Shown: positions 7,928 through 21,081, counted from the stretch's first letter. The stretch is 64,000 nt of DNA from Phytobacter diazotrophicus (GCA_004346725.1 SMDE01000005.1:361479-425478), one strand, 5' to 3'. Notes: generated from the sequence alone by a model not told the origin. A program made the numbers and translations.

Positions 7928-8545
7928 TTAACGTTTACTTAGCGCAAGGCGGGTTGCGAAAAGCAAAAACACAACGCCGGTTGTGCGATCCATCCAGCGT
8001 ATAACGGCTTCTTTACGTAAAAATGATGACAGGGGGCGCGTCGCCGCGATTAACGTTGTTGACCATATGGTTCCCAGCACCACATGAATCATCACCAGGC
8101 CAAATGTCCAAATAATAAGCGGCTGCCCATGCGGAATAAACTGTGGCAAAAAAGAGACGTAGAAAATACCCATTTTGGGATTCAGTACATTGCCTAACAT
8201 GCCACGAATAAACCAGTTCTGCTTTTTATCTTCACCCGCAACAGGGAAAACATCGGTACGCGGGCGAATGAGCATATTCACGCCCAGCCAGCATAAATAG
8301 GCAGCGCCACAATATTTGAGAATAGAGTATGCCAGTTCCGACACCGCAACTAATGCCCCAAGGCCGAAGGCAACGGCAGCCCCCCAGATGAGACAACCGG
8401 TGTTAATGCCGAAGGCTGCTTTAAATGCCTGACTCCGGCCCTCCACCGCGGCAGTACGTAAAATTAGTGCGGTATCGAGACCCGGAGTGAGCGTCAGCAG
8501 TGTCGCCGCAAGGGTAAAAGCAATCAAACTATCAATAACAGTCAT
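7928..8545 (-). CDS. LysE/RhtB family amino-acid exporter
   Basis: 205 aa from ATG 8545 (AAGGGTG upstream); a longer frame to 8584 lacks a ribosome site. Six hydrophobic helices and the family signature TPGLDTALILRTAAVEGR near residue 20, plus NVLNPKMGIFYVSFLPQF in the middle. RhtB-type proteins export amino acids or homoserine-like compounds across the inner membrane by proton exchange. Substrate unknown. It is first in a two-gene unit with the SMR pump. Confidence 0.85.
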   Translation of the reverse strand: MTVIDSLIAFTLAATLLTLTPGLDTALILRTAAVEGRSQAFKAAFGINTGCLIWGAAVAFGLGALVAVSELAYSILKYCGAAYLCWLGVNMLIRPRTDVFPVAGEDKKQNWFIRGMLGNVLNPKMGIFYVSFLPQFIPHGQPLIIWTFGLVMIHVVLGTIWSTTLIAATRPLSSFLRKEAVIRWMDRTTGVVFLLFATRLALSKR

Positions 8546-8573
8546 GCAGCATTCACCCTTTTTGAGTAAGAGA

Positions 8574-8604
8574 TAAAAAAACAATGGGCACCATAAAGGT
8601 GCCC
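8574..8604 (-). terminator. Intrinsic terminator after yciY
   Basis: Minus strand: GGGCACC-TTTAT-GGTGCCC followed by ATTG and a run of T. It lies just after the yciY stop. Confidence 0.85.
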
Positions 8605-8611
8605 AGAACCA

Positions 8612-8785
8612 TCAGAACCCGTAAAAATCAAAAACTAACGCGTTGCGATGCCGATTAAGAATACACTTTCTTATCGCGTGGATACGCATATTGCGACGAG
8701 ACTGCCCTTCCAACCAGCGCGCCTTGCGACGACTGGCCTGCCGGGACATACGCCAGCGCCCCACTTCCGTTCTACTACGCTTCAT
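8612..8785 (-). CDS. yciY: YciY, small basic protein
   Basis: 57 aa from ATG 8785, the same length as E. coli YciY, beginning MKRSRTEVGRWRMSRQASRR and rich in Arg. The tail after NMRIHAIRKCILN has diverged from E. coli. Function unknown; the strongly basic composition suggests nucleic-acid or ribosome contact, but that is a guess. It is divergent from clsA, as in E. coli. It is shorter than most reading frames in the area and easily missed. Confidence 0.85.
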   Translation of the reverse strand: MKRSRTEVGRWRMSRQASRRKARWLEGQSRRNMRIHAIRKCILNRHRNALVFDFYGF

Positions 8786-8929
8786 TTCTACGACTCTTTC
8801 CTAACAAAGAACCCCCATTATAAACCCTGGACGTCACCAGACCAGTCCTTTTCAGCGCCGTTTTTGTTTGCCAGATGAGTCCTTATGCGTAAACTCCTTA
8901 TATCAGATTTTCAAAAGGATTTTTTTGTT

Positions 8930-10754
<1,825 letters not shown>

Positions 10755-10762
10755 TAAAAAGA

Positions 10763-10789
10763 AAAGGCTGACTTTCGTCAGCCTTTTTC
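10763..10789. terminator. Bidirectional terminator between yciU and oppF
   Basis: AAAAGGCTGAC-TTTC-GTCAGCCTTTTT, symmetrical with A-run before and T-run after, so it can serve both converging units. Confidence 0.9.
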
Positions 10790-10791
10790 AT

Positions 10792-11796
10792 TTAGAGCGG
10801 GTCAACCTTCAGGCACGAGACCGCATGGCGGAAGCTACCTTCCAGCACCGGGCGCGTCTGCGCGCATTCGGGTCCGGCAATCGGGCAACGCGTACGGAAC
10901 ACGCAGCCCGACGGCGGGTTGATTGGTGAAGGCAAATCCCCTTCCAGCAACTGAATCTGCTTGTTCTTTTCCAGATCCGGGTCCGGGATTGGCACAGCAG
11001 ACATCAGCGCTTTGGTATAAGGGTGCTGCGGATTGTGGTACACCTCGTCATAGGTGCCCAACTCCACCGCATGTCCCAAATACATGACCAGCACGCGATC
11101 GGAGATGTGCTTCACCACCGCGAGATCGTGGGCGATAAAGATCAGCGATAACCCCATTTCCCGCTGCAGTTTTTGCAGCAAGTTGACCACCTGTGCCTGG
11201 ATTGACACGTCCAGTGCAGAAACCGGTTCGTCACAGATAATCAGCTTCGGTTCGAGGATCAGCGCACGGGCAATACCGATACGCTGACACTGGCCGCCGG
11301 AAAACTCATGCGGGTAGCGGTTAATCAGGTTTGGCAGCAGGCCCACTTTCATCATCATGGCTTTGACGCGGTCACGCACTTCCTGACGCGGCATTTTCGG
11401 ATGATAAGTACGCAGCGGTTCCGCGATGATTTCACCAATGGTCATACGCGGGTTCAGCGATGCCAGCGGGTCCTGGAAAATCATCTGAATGTCACTGCGC
11501 ACGTCGCGCCATTCATCAGGCTTCATCCCGAGCAAGTCTTTGCCCAGCCAGGCCACTTTGCCGTCAGTTGCTTTGACAAGCCCAATAATCGCTCGGGCAA
11601 AGGTCGACTTCCCGCAACCGGATTCGCCCACCACGCCGAGGGTTTCCCCTTCATACAGACGCAGCGTAACGCCGTCTACCGCTTTCAGTGTTTTGGATGG
11701 CTGCCAGAACCATTGCTTACCGTCTTTTATGTCGAAATGGACTTTCAGGTCAGCAATTTCCAGGAGTACTTTTCTTTCTTCTGTGACGGCATTCAT
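10792..11796 (-). CDS. oppF: Oligopeptide ABC transporter ATP-binding protein OppF
   Basis: 334 aa from ATG 11796. ABC ATPase with Walker [10 protein letters not shown] (~residue 60), signature SGGQ near [12 protein letters not shown], Walker B LIICDEP, and a C-terminal oligopeptide/dipeptide domain with Cys residues ([14 protein letters not shown]) that may bind an Fe-S cluster. With OppD it powers peptide import through OppBC. Its start overlaps the end of oppD by 4 bp. It is the last gene of oppABCDF. Confidence 0.97.
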   Translation of the reverse strand: MNAVTEERKVLLEIADLKVHFDIKDGKQWFWQPSKTLKAVDGVTLRLYEGETLGVVGESGCGKSTFARAIIGLVKATDGKVAWLGKDLLGMKPDEWRDVRSDIQMIFQDPLASLNPRMTIGEIIAEPLRTYHPKMPRQEVRDRVKAMMMKVGLLPNLINRYPHEFSGGQCQRIGIARALILEPKLIICDEPVSALDVSIQAQVVNLLQKLQREMGLSLIFIAHDLAVVKHISDRVLVMYLGHAVELGTYDEVYHNPQHPYTKALMSAVPIPDPDLEKNKQIQLLEGDLPSPINPPSGCVFRTRCPIAGPECAQTRPVLEGSFRHAVSCLKVDPL

Positions 11797-12806
11797 AGCA
11801 GTTCCTCCACCGGCTTAAAGCAGGCGCGCAAACGTCCTGGGGCAAACTCCTCCAGCGGCGGAGCACTGTTACAGATTTCCATCGCATGCGGGCAACGCGG
11901 CTGGAATGGACACCCTTTGGGCAACCGCAGCAGGTTCGGCGGGTTACCAGGGATGGTCAGCAACTCTTCACCTTCAGCGTCGAGGCGCGGTACCGCATTG
12001 AGCAGACCGATCGAATAGGGATGTGCCGGATGGTAGAACACATCGCGCGCCACACCGTACTCCATAGTACGCCCGGCGTACATCACCAGCACTTTGTCAC
12101 AGATGCCCGCAACCACGCCGAGATCGTGGGTGATCATGATAATGGCAGTGTTGAATTCACGTTTAAGCTCATTGAGCAACGTCATGATCTGCGCCTGTAC
12201 GGTCACGTCCAGTGCGGTAGTCGGTTCGTCGGCAATGAGCAGTTTTGGCCGGCACATTAATGCCATAGCAATCATTACGCGCTGGCGCATCCCGCCGGAA
12301 AACTCATGCGGGTACATGCGCATACGCTTACGCGCTTCCGGCATTTTCACGGCGTCGAGCATTTTGACCGACTCTTCAAATGCTTCGGCCTTACCCATCC
12401 CTTTATGTAGCATCAGCACTTCCATTAACTGCTCACCGACCCGCATATACGGATTCAGTGAGGTCATCGGGTCCTGGAAGATCATGGAAATCTGCTCGGC
12501 ACGCAATTTGTTCAGCGCATGCTCAGGCAAGTTCAGAATCTCTTTGCCATTGAATTTCGCCGAACCACCAATACGCCCGTTCGATGCCAGCAGGCCCATC
12601 AGTGCAAATGCGGTCTGAGATTTACCCGAACCCGATTCACCCACAATGCCGAGAGTCTCACCGGCACGCAGGCTAAAGTTCAGGTCGTTTACCGCCGTAA
12701 CGTCACCGTCCGGGGTTTTAAACGTCACACGCAGATCGTTAACATCCAGAAGAATGCCCGAATGCTGCTGCGCCTGTGGCGCCAATGAGGTTTCATGCTT
12801 GCTCAT
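11793..12806 (-). CDS. oppD: Oligopeptide ABC transporter ATP-binding protein OppD
   Basis: 337 aa from ATG 12806. ABC ATPase with Walker [10 protein letters not shown], signature [12 protein letters not shown], Walker [13 protein letters not shown], and the C-terminal Cys motif [14 protein letters not shown] shared with OppF. It forms the heterodimeric motor of the oligopeptide importer with OppF. It lies 11 bp after oppC and overlaps oppF. Confidence 0.97.
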   Translation of the reverse strand: MSKHETSLAPQAQQHSGILLDVNDLRVTFKTPDGDVTAVNDLNFSLRAGETLGIVGESGSGKSQTAFALMGLLASNGRIGGSAKFNGKEILNLPEHALNKLRAEQISMIFQDPMTSLNPYMRVGEQLMEVLMLHKGMGKAEAFEESVKMLDAVKMPEARKRMRMYPHEFSGGMRQRVMIAMALMCRPKLLIADEPTTALDVTVQAQIMTLLNELKREFNTAIIMITHDLGVVAGICDKVLVMYAGRTMEYGVARDVFYHPAHPYSIGLLNAVPRLDAEGEELLTIPGNPPNLLRLPKGCPFQPRCPHAMEICNSAPPLEEFAPGRLRACFKPVEELL

Positions 12807-12817
12807 AACAGCACTCC

Positions 12818-13726
12818 TTAACGATCTTTCGGGTCGAGAGCATCACGCAGCCCATCGCCGATAAAGTTGAAACAGAATAACGTCACCACCAGGAAGCCTG
12901 CCGGAAACAACAGTAGCCACGGGGAAACTTCCATCGAGTTTGCGCCATCGCTGAGCAATGCGCCCCAACTGCTTAACGGCTCTTGCGTTCCCAAGCCAAG
13001 GAAACTCAGGAACGATTCGAACAGAATCATGCTCGGCACCAACAGCGAGGCATACACCACCACGACACCCAGCACGTTGGGAACGATATGACGAATGACA
13101 ATATTGCCCGTCGATACCCCACCGACCTGAGCCGCTTCAATAAACTCTTTGCGTTTCAGACTCAGCGTTTGACCACGGACGATACGCGCCATATCCAGCC
13201 AGGAAACCATACCGATAGCCACAAAAATGAGCAGGATGTTTTGCCCGAAGAAAGTCACCAGCAGGATAACGAAGAACATAAACGGGAATGAGTTGAGGAT
13301 CTCAAGCAGACGCATCATCACAGAGTCCACTTTACCGCCGAGGTAACCGGACAGTGATCCGTAAAGTGTCCCCAGGATAACCGCAACCAGCGCGGCAGCA
13401 ATACCGACCATAAGCGAAATACGTCCACCAATGGCTACGCGCACCAGGAGATCACGGCCGGATGAATCCGTCCCGAAATAGTGCCCGGAGGTTGTATCAG
13501 GCGCACTGGACATCATGCCCCAGTCCGTATCGAAATAGCTAAACTGCGATAGCATCGGCGCCAGGGCCACGAAAAGCGCGATAAAGAACAAGACGACAAG
13601 GCTGGCGACCGCTGCACGGTTGTGCATAAAGCGACGTCGTGCATCCTGCCACAGACTGCGACCTTCTACTTCCAGTTTTTCACTGAAGTTTTCCAGCGCC
13701 TCGCTGTTTTTTTTACTTAACATCAT
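12818..13726 (-). CDS. oppC: Oligopeptide ABC transporter permease OppC
   Basis: 302 aa from ATG 13726 (a second ATG follows directly). It has an N-terminal helix near residues 38-58 and five more helices, with the permease EAA loop around [20 protein letters not shown]. It forms the membrane channel with OppB. It ends 11 bp before oppD. Confidence 0.96.
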   Translation of the reverse strand: MMLSKKNSEALENFSEKLEVEGRSLWQDARRRFMHNRAAVASLVVLFFIALFVALAPMLSQFSYFDTDWGMMSSAPDTTSGHYFGTDSSGRDLLVRVAIGGRISLMVGIAAALVAVILGTLYGSLSGYLGGKVDSVMMRLLEILNSFPFMFFVILLVTFFGQNILLIFVAIGMVSWLDMARIVRGQTLSLKRKEFIEAAQVGGVSTGNIVIRHIVPNVLGVVVVYASLLVPSMILFESFLSFLGLGTQEPLSSWGALLSDGANSMEVSPWLLLFPAGFLVVTLFCFNFIGDGLRDALDPKDR

Positions 13727-13740
13727 GGCGTACTCCAGTG

Positions 13741-14661
13741 TTAATAACGAATTTTCGGATCGATAACGGCATACAGCACATCGACAATCGCGTTAAATAC
13801 AATAGTCAACGTCCCTACCAGTATGGTCAAACTTAATACCAGCGAGTAATCACGGTTCAATGCGCCATTCACAAACAACTGGCCAATACCGGGTAAACCG
13901 TAAATCGTTTCGATAACCATTGAGCCGGTGATAATACCGACGAAGGCGGGCCCCATATAGGAGAGCACGGGCAACAATGCGGGTTTCAGCGCATGGCGGA
14001 AAATAATGCGGCGCATCGGTAAGCCTTTCGCTCGTGCGGTACGAATAAAGTTTGAATGTAGCACTTCAATCATCGAGCCACGCGTTATACGCGCAATACT
14101 GGCAATATAGGCCAGAGATAATGCGACCATCGGCAGGATCATGAATTTTGGCGCGCCGCCATTCCATCCCCCGGCAGGTAACCATTTAAGCGTGATGGCG
14201 AAAATCATCACCAGCAGCGGAGCGACAACGAAGCTCGGTATCACAACCCCGGTCATCGCCAGCCCCATCACGGAATAGTCCCATCTGGTATTTTGTTTCA
14301 GCGCGGCAATGACGCCCGCACTCACGCCAAAAATTACCGCCAGTAAAAACGCCGCAGCGCCTAATTTCGCAGAAACAGGGAAGCTGGCCGCGACCAGATC
14401 ATTCACCGTGTAATCTTTGTATTTAAATGACGGCCCAAAATCACCGTGCGCGAGCTGTTTCAGATAGCTGGCGTACTGGGTCAGAATCGGATCGTTCAGA
14501 TGATATTTCGCTTCGATATTCGCCATGACTTCTGGCGGCAGCGTACGCTCACCGGTAAAAGGACTACCCGGCGCAAGACGCATCATAAAGAATGAGATAG
14601 TAATAAGAATAAATAGCGTCGGAATCGCTTCCAGACAGCGACGTAGGATAAATTTCAACAT
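13741..14661 (-). CDS. oppB: Oligopeptide ABC transporter permease OppB
   Basis: 306 aa from the ATG giving MLKFILRRCLEAIPTLFILI; a longer frame to 14736 runs through the oppA-oppB gap and is not family-like. Six transmembrane helices; the EAA loop is near IRTARAKGLPMRRIIFRHAL. Partner of OppC in the inner-membrane channel. The gap after oppA (about 85 bp) allows oppA to be made in excess over the membrane parts. Confidence 0.96.
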   Translation of the reverse strand: MLKFILRRCLEAIPTLFILITISFFMMRLAPGSPFTGERTLPPEVMANIEAKYHLNDPILTQYASYLKQLAHGDFGPSFKYKDYTVNDLVAASFPVSAKLGAAAFLLAVIFGVSAGVIAALKQNTRWDYSVMGLAMTGVVIPSFVVAPLLVMIFAITLKWLPAGGWNGGAPKFMILPMVALSLAYIASIARITRGSMIEVLHSNFIRTARAKGLPMRRIIFRHALKPALLPVLSYMGPAFVGIITGSMVIETIYGLPGIGQLFVNGALNRDYSLVLSLTILVGTLTIVFNAIVDVLYAVIDPKIRY

Positions 14662-14745
14662 TGCCCGTACCTTCTGGCCTGTGCCTTTGTAGTGCGATGA
14701 AATAAGACACTGTGGGGCAGGATTACCCTGCCCCACTCATTGCCA

Positions 14746-16377
14746 TTAATGCTTGATAATATACAAGTTTTTAACGTAGATATTATCCATCGGGTCTTTA
14801 CCGGTATAACCACCCACCCACGGTTTCACCAGACGGGCGTTCACGTAGTAATACACCGGGACAATCGCAGAGTCTTTATCGAGCTGCTGTTCAGCCTTGG
14901 TGTAAAGCTCCGTACGTTGCGCTTCGTCGGTGACTTGCAGCGTGTCGGTAATCAGCTTATCAAAGGCCGGGCTCTTATAGTGCGCGGTGTTGTTGGAGCT
15001 GTCAGACAGCATGGTATTCAGGAAGGATGTCGGTTCGTTATAGTCCGCACACCAGCCTGCACGCGCCACGTCAAAGGTGCCCTGATGGCGGCTGTCGAGG
15101 AAGGTTTTCCACTCCTGGTTCTCCAGCTTGACGTCTACGCCCAGGTTTTTCTTCCAGATAGAAGCAACCGCGATAGCCAGTTTTTTATGCAGGTCAGAGG
15201 TGTTGTACAGCAGGTTGAACGTCAGCGGTTTGTCAGCCGTGTAGCCTGCTTCAGCCAGCAGTTTTTTCGCTTCTGCGTTACGTTTGTCTTGTGACCATTT
15301 GAACCATTCCGGCTCAACCAGTTTTGCACCGTCAGTGTATGGCGGGGTGTAGCTGTAGGCTGGCAAATCGCCCTGGTTCTTCACTTTATTGACGATGATG
15401 TCACGATCCAGAGCCAGTTTCAGCGCGGTACGAACACGAACGTCAGTAAACGGCGCTTTCTGGTTATTGATTTCGTAATAATAAGTACACAGGTACGGGT
15501 CGACGTGGACTTCTTTTGGAATTTCTTGTTTCAGTTTCTGGAACAGTTCAATCGGCATGTTGTTATAGGTCATGTCGATTTCACCGCTGCGGTAGCGGTT
15601 AACGTCTGTCACTTCTGAGGAAATAGGCAGGTAAGTTACCTGGTTAATTACCGTTTTCGCGTTATCCCAGTAATTGGTATTACGCTCAAGCACGATACGT
15701 TCGTTGACAACCCAATCTTTCAGTTTGTACGCACCGTTAGTCACGATATTCGCGGGCTGCGTCCATTTATCACCGAATTTCTCGACAACGGCTTTAGGAA
15801 CGGGCGACACAGAGGCGTGTACCAGTAGTTTGTAGAAATAAGGAACCGGTTCGCTCAGCGTGACTTCGAAGGTATTATCATCAAGCGCTTTTACGCCCAG
15901 GTCTGAGGTCGGTTTTTTACCGGCAATGATGTCATCGATATTCGCAATGTGACCATATTGCAGGTAGCTGGCGTAAGGGGATGCAGTTTTTGGATCTGCC
16001 AGACGCTGCCAGCTATAAACGAAGTCGTGTGCCGTAACCGGCGAACCGTCGGACCATTTCGCGTCTTTACGCAGATGGAAGGTCCAGACTTTGAAATCTT
16101 TGTTTTCCCACTTTTCAGCGACGCCGGCACTTGGATGGCCTTCAACATCTGTGACTAACAGGCCTTCAAACAGATCGCGGCTGATGTTTGATTCCGGCAC
16201 GCCTTCAATTTTATGCGGATCAAGAGATTGTACTTCCGAACCGTTATTACGAACCAGCGTTTGCTTCTCTGCCAGTTGAACGCCAGCAGGAACATCCGCC
16301 GCCATGGCTACGTTACCTGCAATTAGCGCGGAGAGAACGCCCGCCGCTACGAGACTTTTTTTTGTGATGATGGACAT
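14746..16377 (-). CDS. oppA: Periplasmic oligopeptide-binding protein OppA
   Basis: 543 aa from ATG 16377 with GGAG upstream. Signal peptide residues 1-26 (cut after AMA), then a type 5 solute-binding domain: VQSLDPHKIEGVPESNISRD, SDGSPVTAHDFVYSWQRL, and the LARAGWCADYNEP-like loop (seen as VARAGWCADYNEPTSFLN). It binds peptides of 2-5 residues in the periplasm and delivers them to OppBC. First gene of the operon. In relatives its mRNA is repressed by the small RNA GcvB; the long upstream region fits such control. Confidence 0.97.
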   Translation of the reverse strand: MSIITKKSLVAAGVLSALIAGNVAMAADVPAGVQLAEKQTLVRNNGSEVQSLDPHKIEGVPESNISRDLFEGLLVTDVEGHPSAGVAEKWENKDFKVWTFHLRKDAKWSDGSPVTAHDFVYSWQRLADPKTASPYASYLQYGHIANIDDIIAGKKPTSDLGVKALDDNTFEVTLSEPVPYFYKLLVHASVSPVPKAVVEKFGDKWTQPANIVTNGAYKLKDWVVNERIVLERNTNYWDNAKTVINQVTYLPISSEVTDVNRYRSGEIDMTYNNMPIELFQKLKQEIPKEVHVDPYLCTYYYEINNQKAPFTDVRVRTALKLALDRDIIVNKVKNQGDLPAYSYTPPYTDGAKLVEPEWFKWSQDKRNAEAKKLLAEAGYTADKPLTFNLLYNTSDLHKKLAIAVASIWKKNLGVDVKLENQEWKTFLDSRHQGTFDVARAGWCADYNEPTSFLNTMLSDSSNNTAHYKSPAFDKLITDTLQVTDEAQRTELYTKAEQQLDKDSAIVPVYYYVNARLVKPWVGGYTGKDPMDNIYVKNLYIIKH

Positions 16378-17158
16378 TGTGTTGATACTCCACTCATTAT
16401 AATTACTGACATTAATGCCAGCCTGTTTTGTCCCCTAAAGGGGGCCTGTACAGCGCAGGAGCTTTTGGCTGCTGTCAGGCATCGTTTTACTGCTTGCTAT
16501 CACCGACTTTATTTCTTACGAGCCGCTCGGATGGCGCCCTTACGTCGATTTTGTTACACGTCTCCCCTGTCGAGACGCCTGTTTCTCTTGCATTTGCAGG
16601 ATGAGATTTGTATTTGAAAATAATTCTCATCTGCGTAGATTCTTAAGATAAATACAGGGCCGGAAAGTACCAAATGGCCCATTACGTCGCCAATACAATT
16701 TGCAAATTTGTTAACTAATTCTCTTTTATTCGGCTTTTCAACCGTGTTGCAAGAACGCGCAACCATGCTTAAATAAAAAATTAGTATTTTAAATCATACA
16801 GATAGACAGCAATTCATCGGTGTTGTTACATTCGCAATACGATTGCGCGTTTTTTGCACAAAAAATCAACATTCGATTATTATCTAGCACATTTGTCTGT
16901 CTGAGCGACGAAATTACTAATATCATTTCAATTATCTGACAGCAAGCCCCAGAGTATCGTGTGAGGGAAATAACAGTGTCGTTGGATTAATTTCTCGCCA
17001 TCTGGCAATGTAGCGAAATGTAATTTACTGAAATAAAAGCACTTATTTAAATCATGTTGATTTATTATATTTATGGTTTTTTCTGACTTTAGTTATATGA
17101 TTTGCTGATAATGCTGCGTTTCGAACGCCCTGCGCAGCATTATTTCACCAGGCAGCAA
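16378..17158. other. Long oppA upstream region, no gene seen
   Basis: About 780 bp, AT-rich from ~16580 on, without a credible gene on either strand. It must hold the opp promoter and leader. In E. coli the matching gap is also long and serves Lrp and GcvB control; I cannot place the sites here with confidence. Confidence 0.5.
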
Positions 17159-17806
17159 TCAGTGTAGTAAACCCGGGAATATCCCTTTAACGCCTGCAAC
17201 AATGAATTCAATACCGAGTGCCATCAGCAATAAACCCATGATACGGGTAATCACGTTAATCCCGGTTTGCCCAAGCAGGCGCACTAGCCACGGAGCGATG
17301 CGGAACACGCCCCAGGAACAAAAAGCAAAAAGAGCTATTGCCACTGAAAATCCCGCGAGGTACTCCACGCTGTGGTAGCGCGTGCCCCAGACAATAGTCG
17401 AGCTGATAGCACCGGGCCCTGCCATTAAAGGTAAAGCCAGCGGCACAACGCCGATACTCTCTCTGATCGCCGTTTCTGATTTCTCTTGCTTGTTTTGTTT
17501 GTCCTCACCCAGTTTGCCGCTGATCATCGACATCGCTATGGTGACTACCAGGATCCCCCCGGCTATACGAAACGAGTCAATCGAAATACCAAATAACTGA
17601 AGAATCCCGTCTCCCAGAAAAAGCGACGTCCAGAGAATAATGGCAACGGAAAGGTTCGCGGTGAGATTAGTTTTGTTCCTCGCCCCAGCCGTTTGATAGC
17701 TGGTCATACTAATAAAGACAGGAATAATTCCAATAGGATTGACCAGCGCGAACAGGCCGATAAAAAACTTAGACCAGGTAGGAAAGTCAAACAGTGTTTG
17801 AGTCAC
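17159..17806 (-). CDS. ychE: YchE, MarC-family inner-membrane protein
   Basis: 215 aa from GTG 17806 with CGGAG upstream; this start gives the length and beginning of E. coli YchE. Six predicted helices. Conserved family parts are GLFALVNPIGIIPVFISMT near the start and LPLMAGPGAISSTIVWG mid-protein. The MarC/UPF0056 family has no proven transport substrate. The start could be drawn upstream at 17833, but the ribosome site supports GTG. Confidence 0.92.
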   Translation of the reverse strand: MTQTLFDFPTWSKFFIGLFALVNPIGIIPVFISMTSYQTAGARNKTNLTANLSVAIILWTSLFLGDGILQLFGISIDSFRIAGGILVVTIAMSMISGKLGEDKQNKQEKSETAIRESIGVVPLALPLMAGPGAISSTIVWGTRYHSVEYLAGFSVAIALFAFCSWGVFRIAPWLVRLLGQTGINVITRIMGLLLMALGIEFIVAGVKGIFPGLLH

Positions 17807-17833
17807 AGAGTGCTCCGCAGCATTGCAAGGCAA

Positions 17834-18279
17834 AGAAGAAAGTATAGAAACAATAAGACCCTGCTAAATATACGATTATTTGCAGCACAACTCACCATAA
17901 ATCCTGTCATCTTCCTTACATCCCGGCATGTTATGCATTTGTACTAATTATGATAATGTTAGTTGGCGCCGCCCTTTTATCATTAACATTTGATACAAAT
18001 GCCCAAAAACAGCCTGCTGAAAGGTGTCAGCTTTGCTGTAACTTGATTTAGATCACGTAATCGGTACTCAGAAGTGAGTACTCTTGGAGACGTCGTCAGG
18101 GAGTAGAACCATCAGTTTGAATGATGTTTCGTTGAGGCTCTTTCAGTAAATCAGTTAGGTTGGGCAAGGCGTTAACTACTTGTTTTTCTGTAATTTACGC
18201 AACCTGCACCCGGTCTGTCTATACTGTCGTTTCGGACAGCTGGTTTACTAAAAGAGTTTAACATTATCAGGAGAGCATT
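17834..18279. promoter_or_regulatory. adhE promoter and long leader region
   Basis: Non-coding region between divergent ychE and adhE. It contains GATTTAGATCACG at ~18042, resembling a CRP/FNR half site, and an AT-rich part near 17940-18000. The adhE start has the ribosome site CAGGAGAG. In E. coli the adhE message has a ~300-nt structured leader processed by RNase III and is controlled by Cra, NarL and Fis; exact sites are not assigned here. Confidence 0.5.
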
Positions 18280-20961
18280 ATGGCTGTTACTAATGTCGCT
18301 GAACTTAACGCACTCGTTGAACGCGTGAAGAAAGCCCAGCGTGAATATGCCAACTTTACTCAAGAGCAAGTTGACAAGATCTTCCGCGCCGCCGCCCTGG
18401 CTGCCGCTGATGCCCGTATCCCTCTCGCTAAAATGGCCGTTGCCGAATCCGGCATGGGTATCGTCGAAGATAAAGTGATCAAAAACCACTTTGCTTCTGA
18501 ATATATCTACAACGCTTATAAAGATGAGAAGACCTGCGGTGTCCTTGAGGAAGATGACACTTTTGGTACCATCACCATCGCTGAACCTATCGGTATCATC
18601 TGCGGTATCGTTCCAACAACTAACCCAACTTCTACGGCAATCTTCAAGTCGCTGATCAGCCTGAAGACTCGTAACGCAATCATTTTCTCTCCACATCCGC
18701 GCGCTAAAGATGCAACAAACAAAGCGGCTGATATCGTTCTGCAGGCGGCTATCGCTGCCGGCGCGCCAAAAGATCTGATTGGCTGGATTGACCAACCTTC
18801 TGTTGAACTGTCTAACGCATTAATGCATCACCCTGACATCAACCTGATCCTCGCAACTGGCGGCCCGGGCATGGTGAAAGCAGCATATAGCTCCGGTAAA
18901 CCGGCTATCGGCGTAGGCGCAGGCAACACACCTGTTGTTATCGACGAAACCGCTGATATCAAACGTGCTGTCGCTTCTGTGCTGATGTCTAAAACCTTCG
19001 ACAACGGTGTTATCTGTGCTTCCGAACAGTCAGTAGTGGTTGTTGATTCTGTTTACGATGCTGTTCGCGAACGTTTTGCTACCCACGGCGGCTACCTGCT
19101 GCAGGGTAAAGAGTTGAAAGCCGTTCAGGACATTATCCTGAAAAATGGCGCGCTGAATGCCGCCATCGTTGGCCAACCGGCATACAAAATTGCTGAACTG
19201 GCAGGCTTCACGGTTCCTGCAACGACCAAAATTTTGATCGGTGAAGTGACTGTTGTTGACGAAAGCGAGCCGTTCGCTCACGAAAAACTGTCTCCGACTC
19301 TGGCAATGTACCGTGCGAAAGATTTCGACGATGCGGTAGTAAAAGCAGAGAAACTGGTTGCCATGGGCGGTATCGGTCACACCTCTTGCCTGTACACTGA
19401 CCAGGATAACCAGCCGGCTCGCGTGCAGAAATTCGGCGCGGAAATGAAAACCGCACGTATCCTGATCAACACCCCGGCTTCTCAGGGTGGTATCGGTGAC
19501 CTTTATAACTTCAAACTCGCACCTTCCCTGACTCTGGGTTGTGGTTCCTGGGGTGGTAACTCCATCTCTGAAAACGTTGGTCCGAAACACCTGATCAACA
19601 AGAAAACCGTTGCTAAGCGAGCTGAAAACATGTTGTGGCATAAACTTCCGAAATCTATCTACTTCCGCCGTGGCTCTCTGCCAATCGCGCTGGATGAAGT
19701 GATTACTGATGGTCACAAACGCGCGCTGATCGTGACTGACCGCTTCCTGTTCAACAACGGTTATGCAGACCAGATCACCTCTGTGCTGAAAGCGGCTGGC
19801 GTAGAAACAGAAGTCTTCTTCGAAGTTGAAGCTGACCCGACGCTGACTATCGTACGTAAAGGCGCAGAGCTGGCGAACTCCTTCAAACCTGACGTGATCA
19901 TCGCGCTGGGTGGTGGTTCCCCGATGGATGCGGCGAAAATCATGTGGGTCATGTACGAACATCCGGAAACTCACTTCGAAGAACTGGCACTGCGCTTTAT
20001 GGATATCCGTAAACGTATCTACAAGTTCCCGAAAATGGGTGTGAAAGCGAAAATGGTTGCTATCACCACCACTTCCGGTACCGGTTCAGAAGTGACGCCG
20101 TTCGCAGTTGTAACTGACGATGCCACTGGTCAGAAATATCCGCTGGCAGACTATGCTCTGACCCCGGATATGGCAGTTGTTGACGCAAACCTGGTCATGG
20201 ACATGCCGAAATCACTGTGTGCATTCGGTGGTCTGGATGCAGTAACCCACGCACTGGAAGCTTACGTTTCTGTACTGGCGTCTGAGTTCTCCGATGGTCA
20301 GGCTCTGCAGGCTCTGAAACTGCTGAAAGAAAACCTGCCAGCGTCTTACCATGAAGGTTCTAAAAACCCGATTGCACGTGAGCGTGTACACAGTGCTGCT
20401 ACCATCGCGGGTATCGCGTTTGCGAACGCCTTCCTGGGTGTGTGTCACTCCATGGCGCATAAACTGGGTTCACAGTTCCATATTCCGCACGGTCTGGCGA
20501 ACGCCCTGTTGATCTCCAACGTTATCCGCTATAACGCGAATGACAACCCGACTAAACAGACTGCATTCAGCCAGTACGACCGTCCGCAGGCTCGTCGTCG
20601 TTACGCAGAAATCGCTGACCATCTGGGTCTGACTTCTGTTGGTGACCGCACTGCTGCGAAAATTGAGAAACTGCTGGCATGGCTGGAAACCATCAAAGCT
20701 GAACTGGGCATTCCTAAGTCAATCCGTGAAGCAGGCGTTCAGGAAGCTGACTTCCTTGCTCACGTAGACAAACTGTCCGAAGATGCGTTCGATGACCAGT
20801 GTACCGGTGCTAACCCACGTTACCCGCTGATCTCTGAGCTGAAACAAATCCTGCTGGATACCTACTACGGACGTGAGTTCAAAGAAGGCGCGCCATCAGA
20901 AGTGAAAGCCGAAGCAGTCAAAGCGGATAAAGCAGACAAAAAAGCGAAGAAAACCGCTTAA
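18280..20961 (+). CDS. adhE: Bifunctional aldehyde-alcohol dehydrogenase AdhE
   Basis: 893 aa from ATG 18280. Residues 1-~440 form the CoA-acylating aldehyde dehydrogenase with catalytic Cys246 in NGVICASEQ. Residues ~450-870 form the Fe-dependent alcohol dehydrogenase: NAD motif [12 protein letters not shown] and iron-binding His in [27 protein letters not shown] and [12 protein letters not shown]. It turns acetyl-CoA into ethanol under fermentation, regenerating NAD+, and assembles into spirosome filaments. The Lys/Ala-rich C-terminal tail is normal for enterobacteria. It is followed by a strong terminator. Confidence 0.98.
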   Translation: MAVTNVAELNALVERVKKAQREYANFTQEQVDKIFRAAALAAADARIPLAKMAVAESGMGIVEDKVIKNHFASEYIYNAYKDEKTCGVLEEDDTFGTITIAEPIGIICGIVPTTNPTSTAIFKSLISLKTRNAIIFSPHPRAKDATNKAADIVLQAAIAAGAPKDLIGWIDQPSVELSNALMHHPDINLILATGGPGMVKAAYSSGKPAIGVGAGNTPVVIDETADIKRAVASVLMSKTFDNGVICASEQSVVVVDSVYDAVRERFATHGGYLLQGKELKAVQDIILKNGALNAAIVGQPAYKIAELAGFTVPATTKILIGEVTVVDESEPFAHEKLSPTLAMYRAKDFDDAVVKAEKLVAMGGIGHTSCLYTDQDNQPARVQKFGAEMKTARILINTPASQGGIGDLYNFKLAPSLTLGCGSWGGNSISENVGPKHLINKKTVAKRAENMLWHKLPKSIYFRRGSLPIALDEVITDGHKRALIVTDRFLFNNGYADQITSVLKAAGVETEVFFEVEADPTLTIVRKGAELANSFKPDVIIALGGGSPMDAAKIMWVMYEHPETHFEELALRFMDIRKRIYKFPKMGVKAKMVAITTTSGTGSEVTPFAVVTDDATGQKYPLADYALTPDMAVVDANLVMDMPKSLCAFGGLDAVTHALEAYVSVLASEFSDGQALQALKLLKENLPASYHEGSKNPIARERVHSAATIAGIAFANAFLGVCHSMAHKLGSQFHIPHGLANALLISNVIRYNANDNPTKQTAFSQYDRPQARRRYAEIADHLGLTSVGDRTAAKIEKLLAWLETIKAELGIPKSIREAGVQEADFLAHVDKLSEDAFDDQCTGANPRYPLISELKQILLDTYYGREFKEGAPSEVKAEAVKADKADKKAKKTA

Positions 20962-21047
20962 TTGTCCTGGCTACGATAACCTGCCTGATGGGTAACACCT
21001 GTCAGTTAAGCAAGATGACCGGTTGAACTTTCCGGCAGGTAAACGAC

Positions 21048-21081
21048 AAAAGCCCTATCAATTCTTTGATAGGGCTTTTTT
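21048..21081 (+). terminator. Intrinsic terminator of adhE
   Basis: AAAGCCCTATCA-ATTCT-TTGATAGGGCTTTTTTA, about 85 bp after the adhE stop, with six T residues. Confidence 0.92.

Noticed and set aside
8648..8878. Plus-strand frame of 76 codons upstream of clsA
   Set aside because: Overlaps yciY, which is recognised on the minus strand with its own terminator.
19030..19974. Minus-strand frame of 314 codons inside adhE
   Set aside because: Wholly antisense to conserved adhE, with no ribosome site or recognisable motif.
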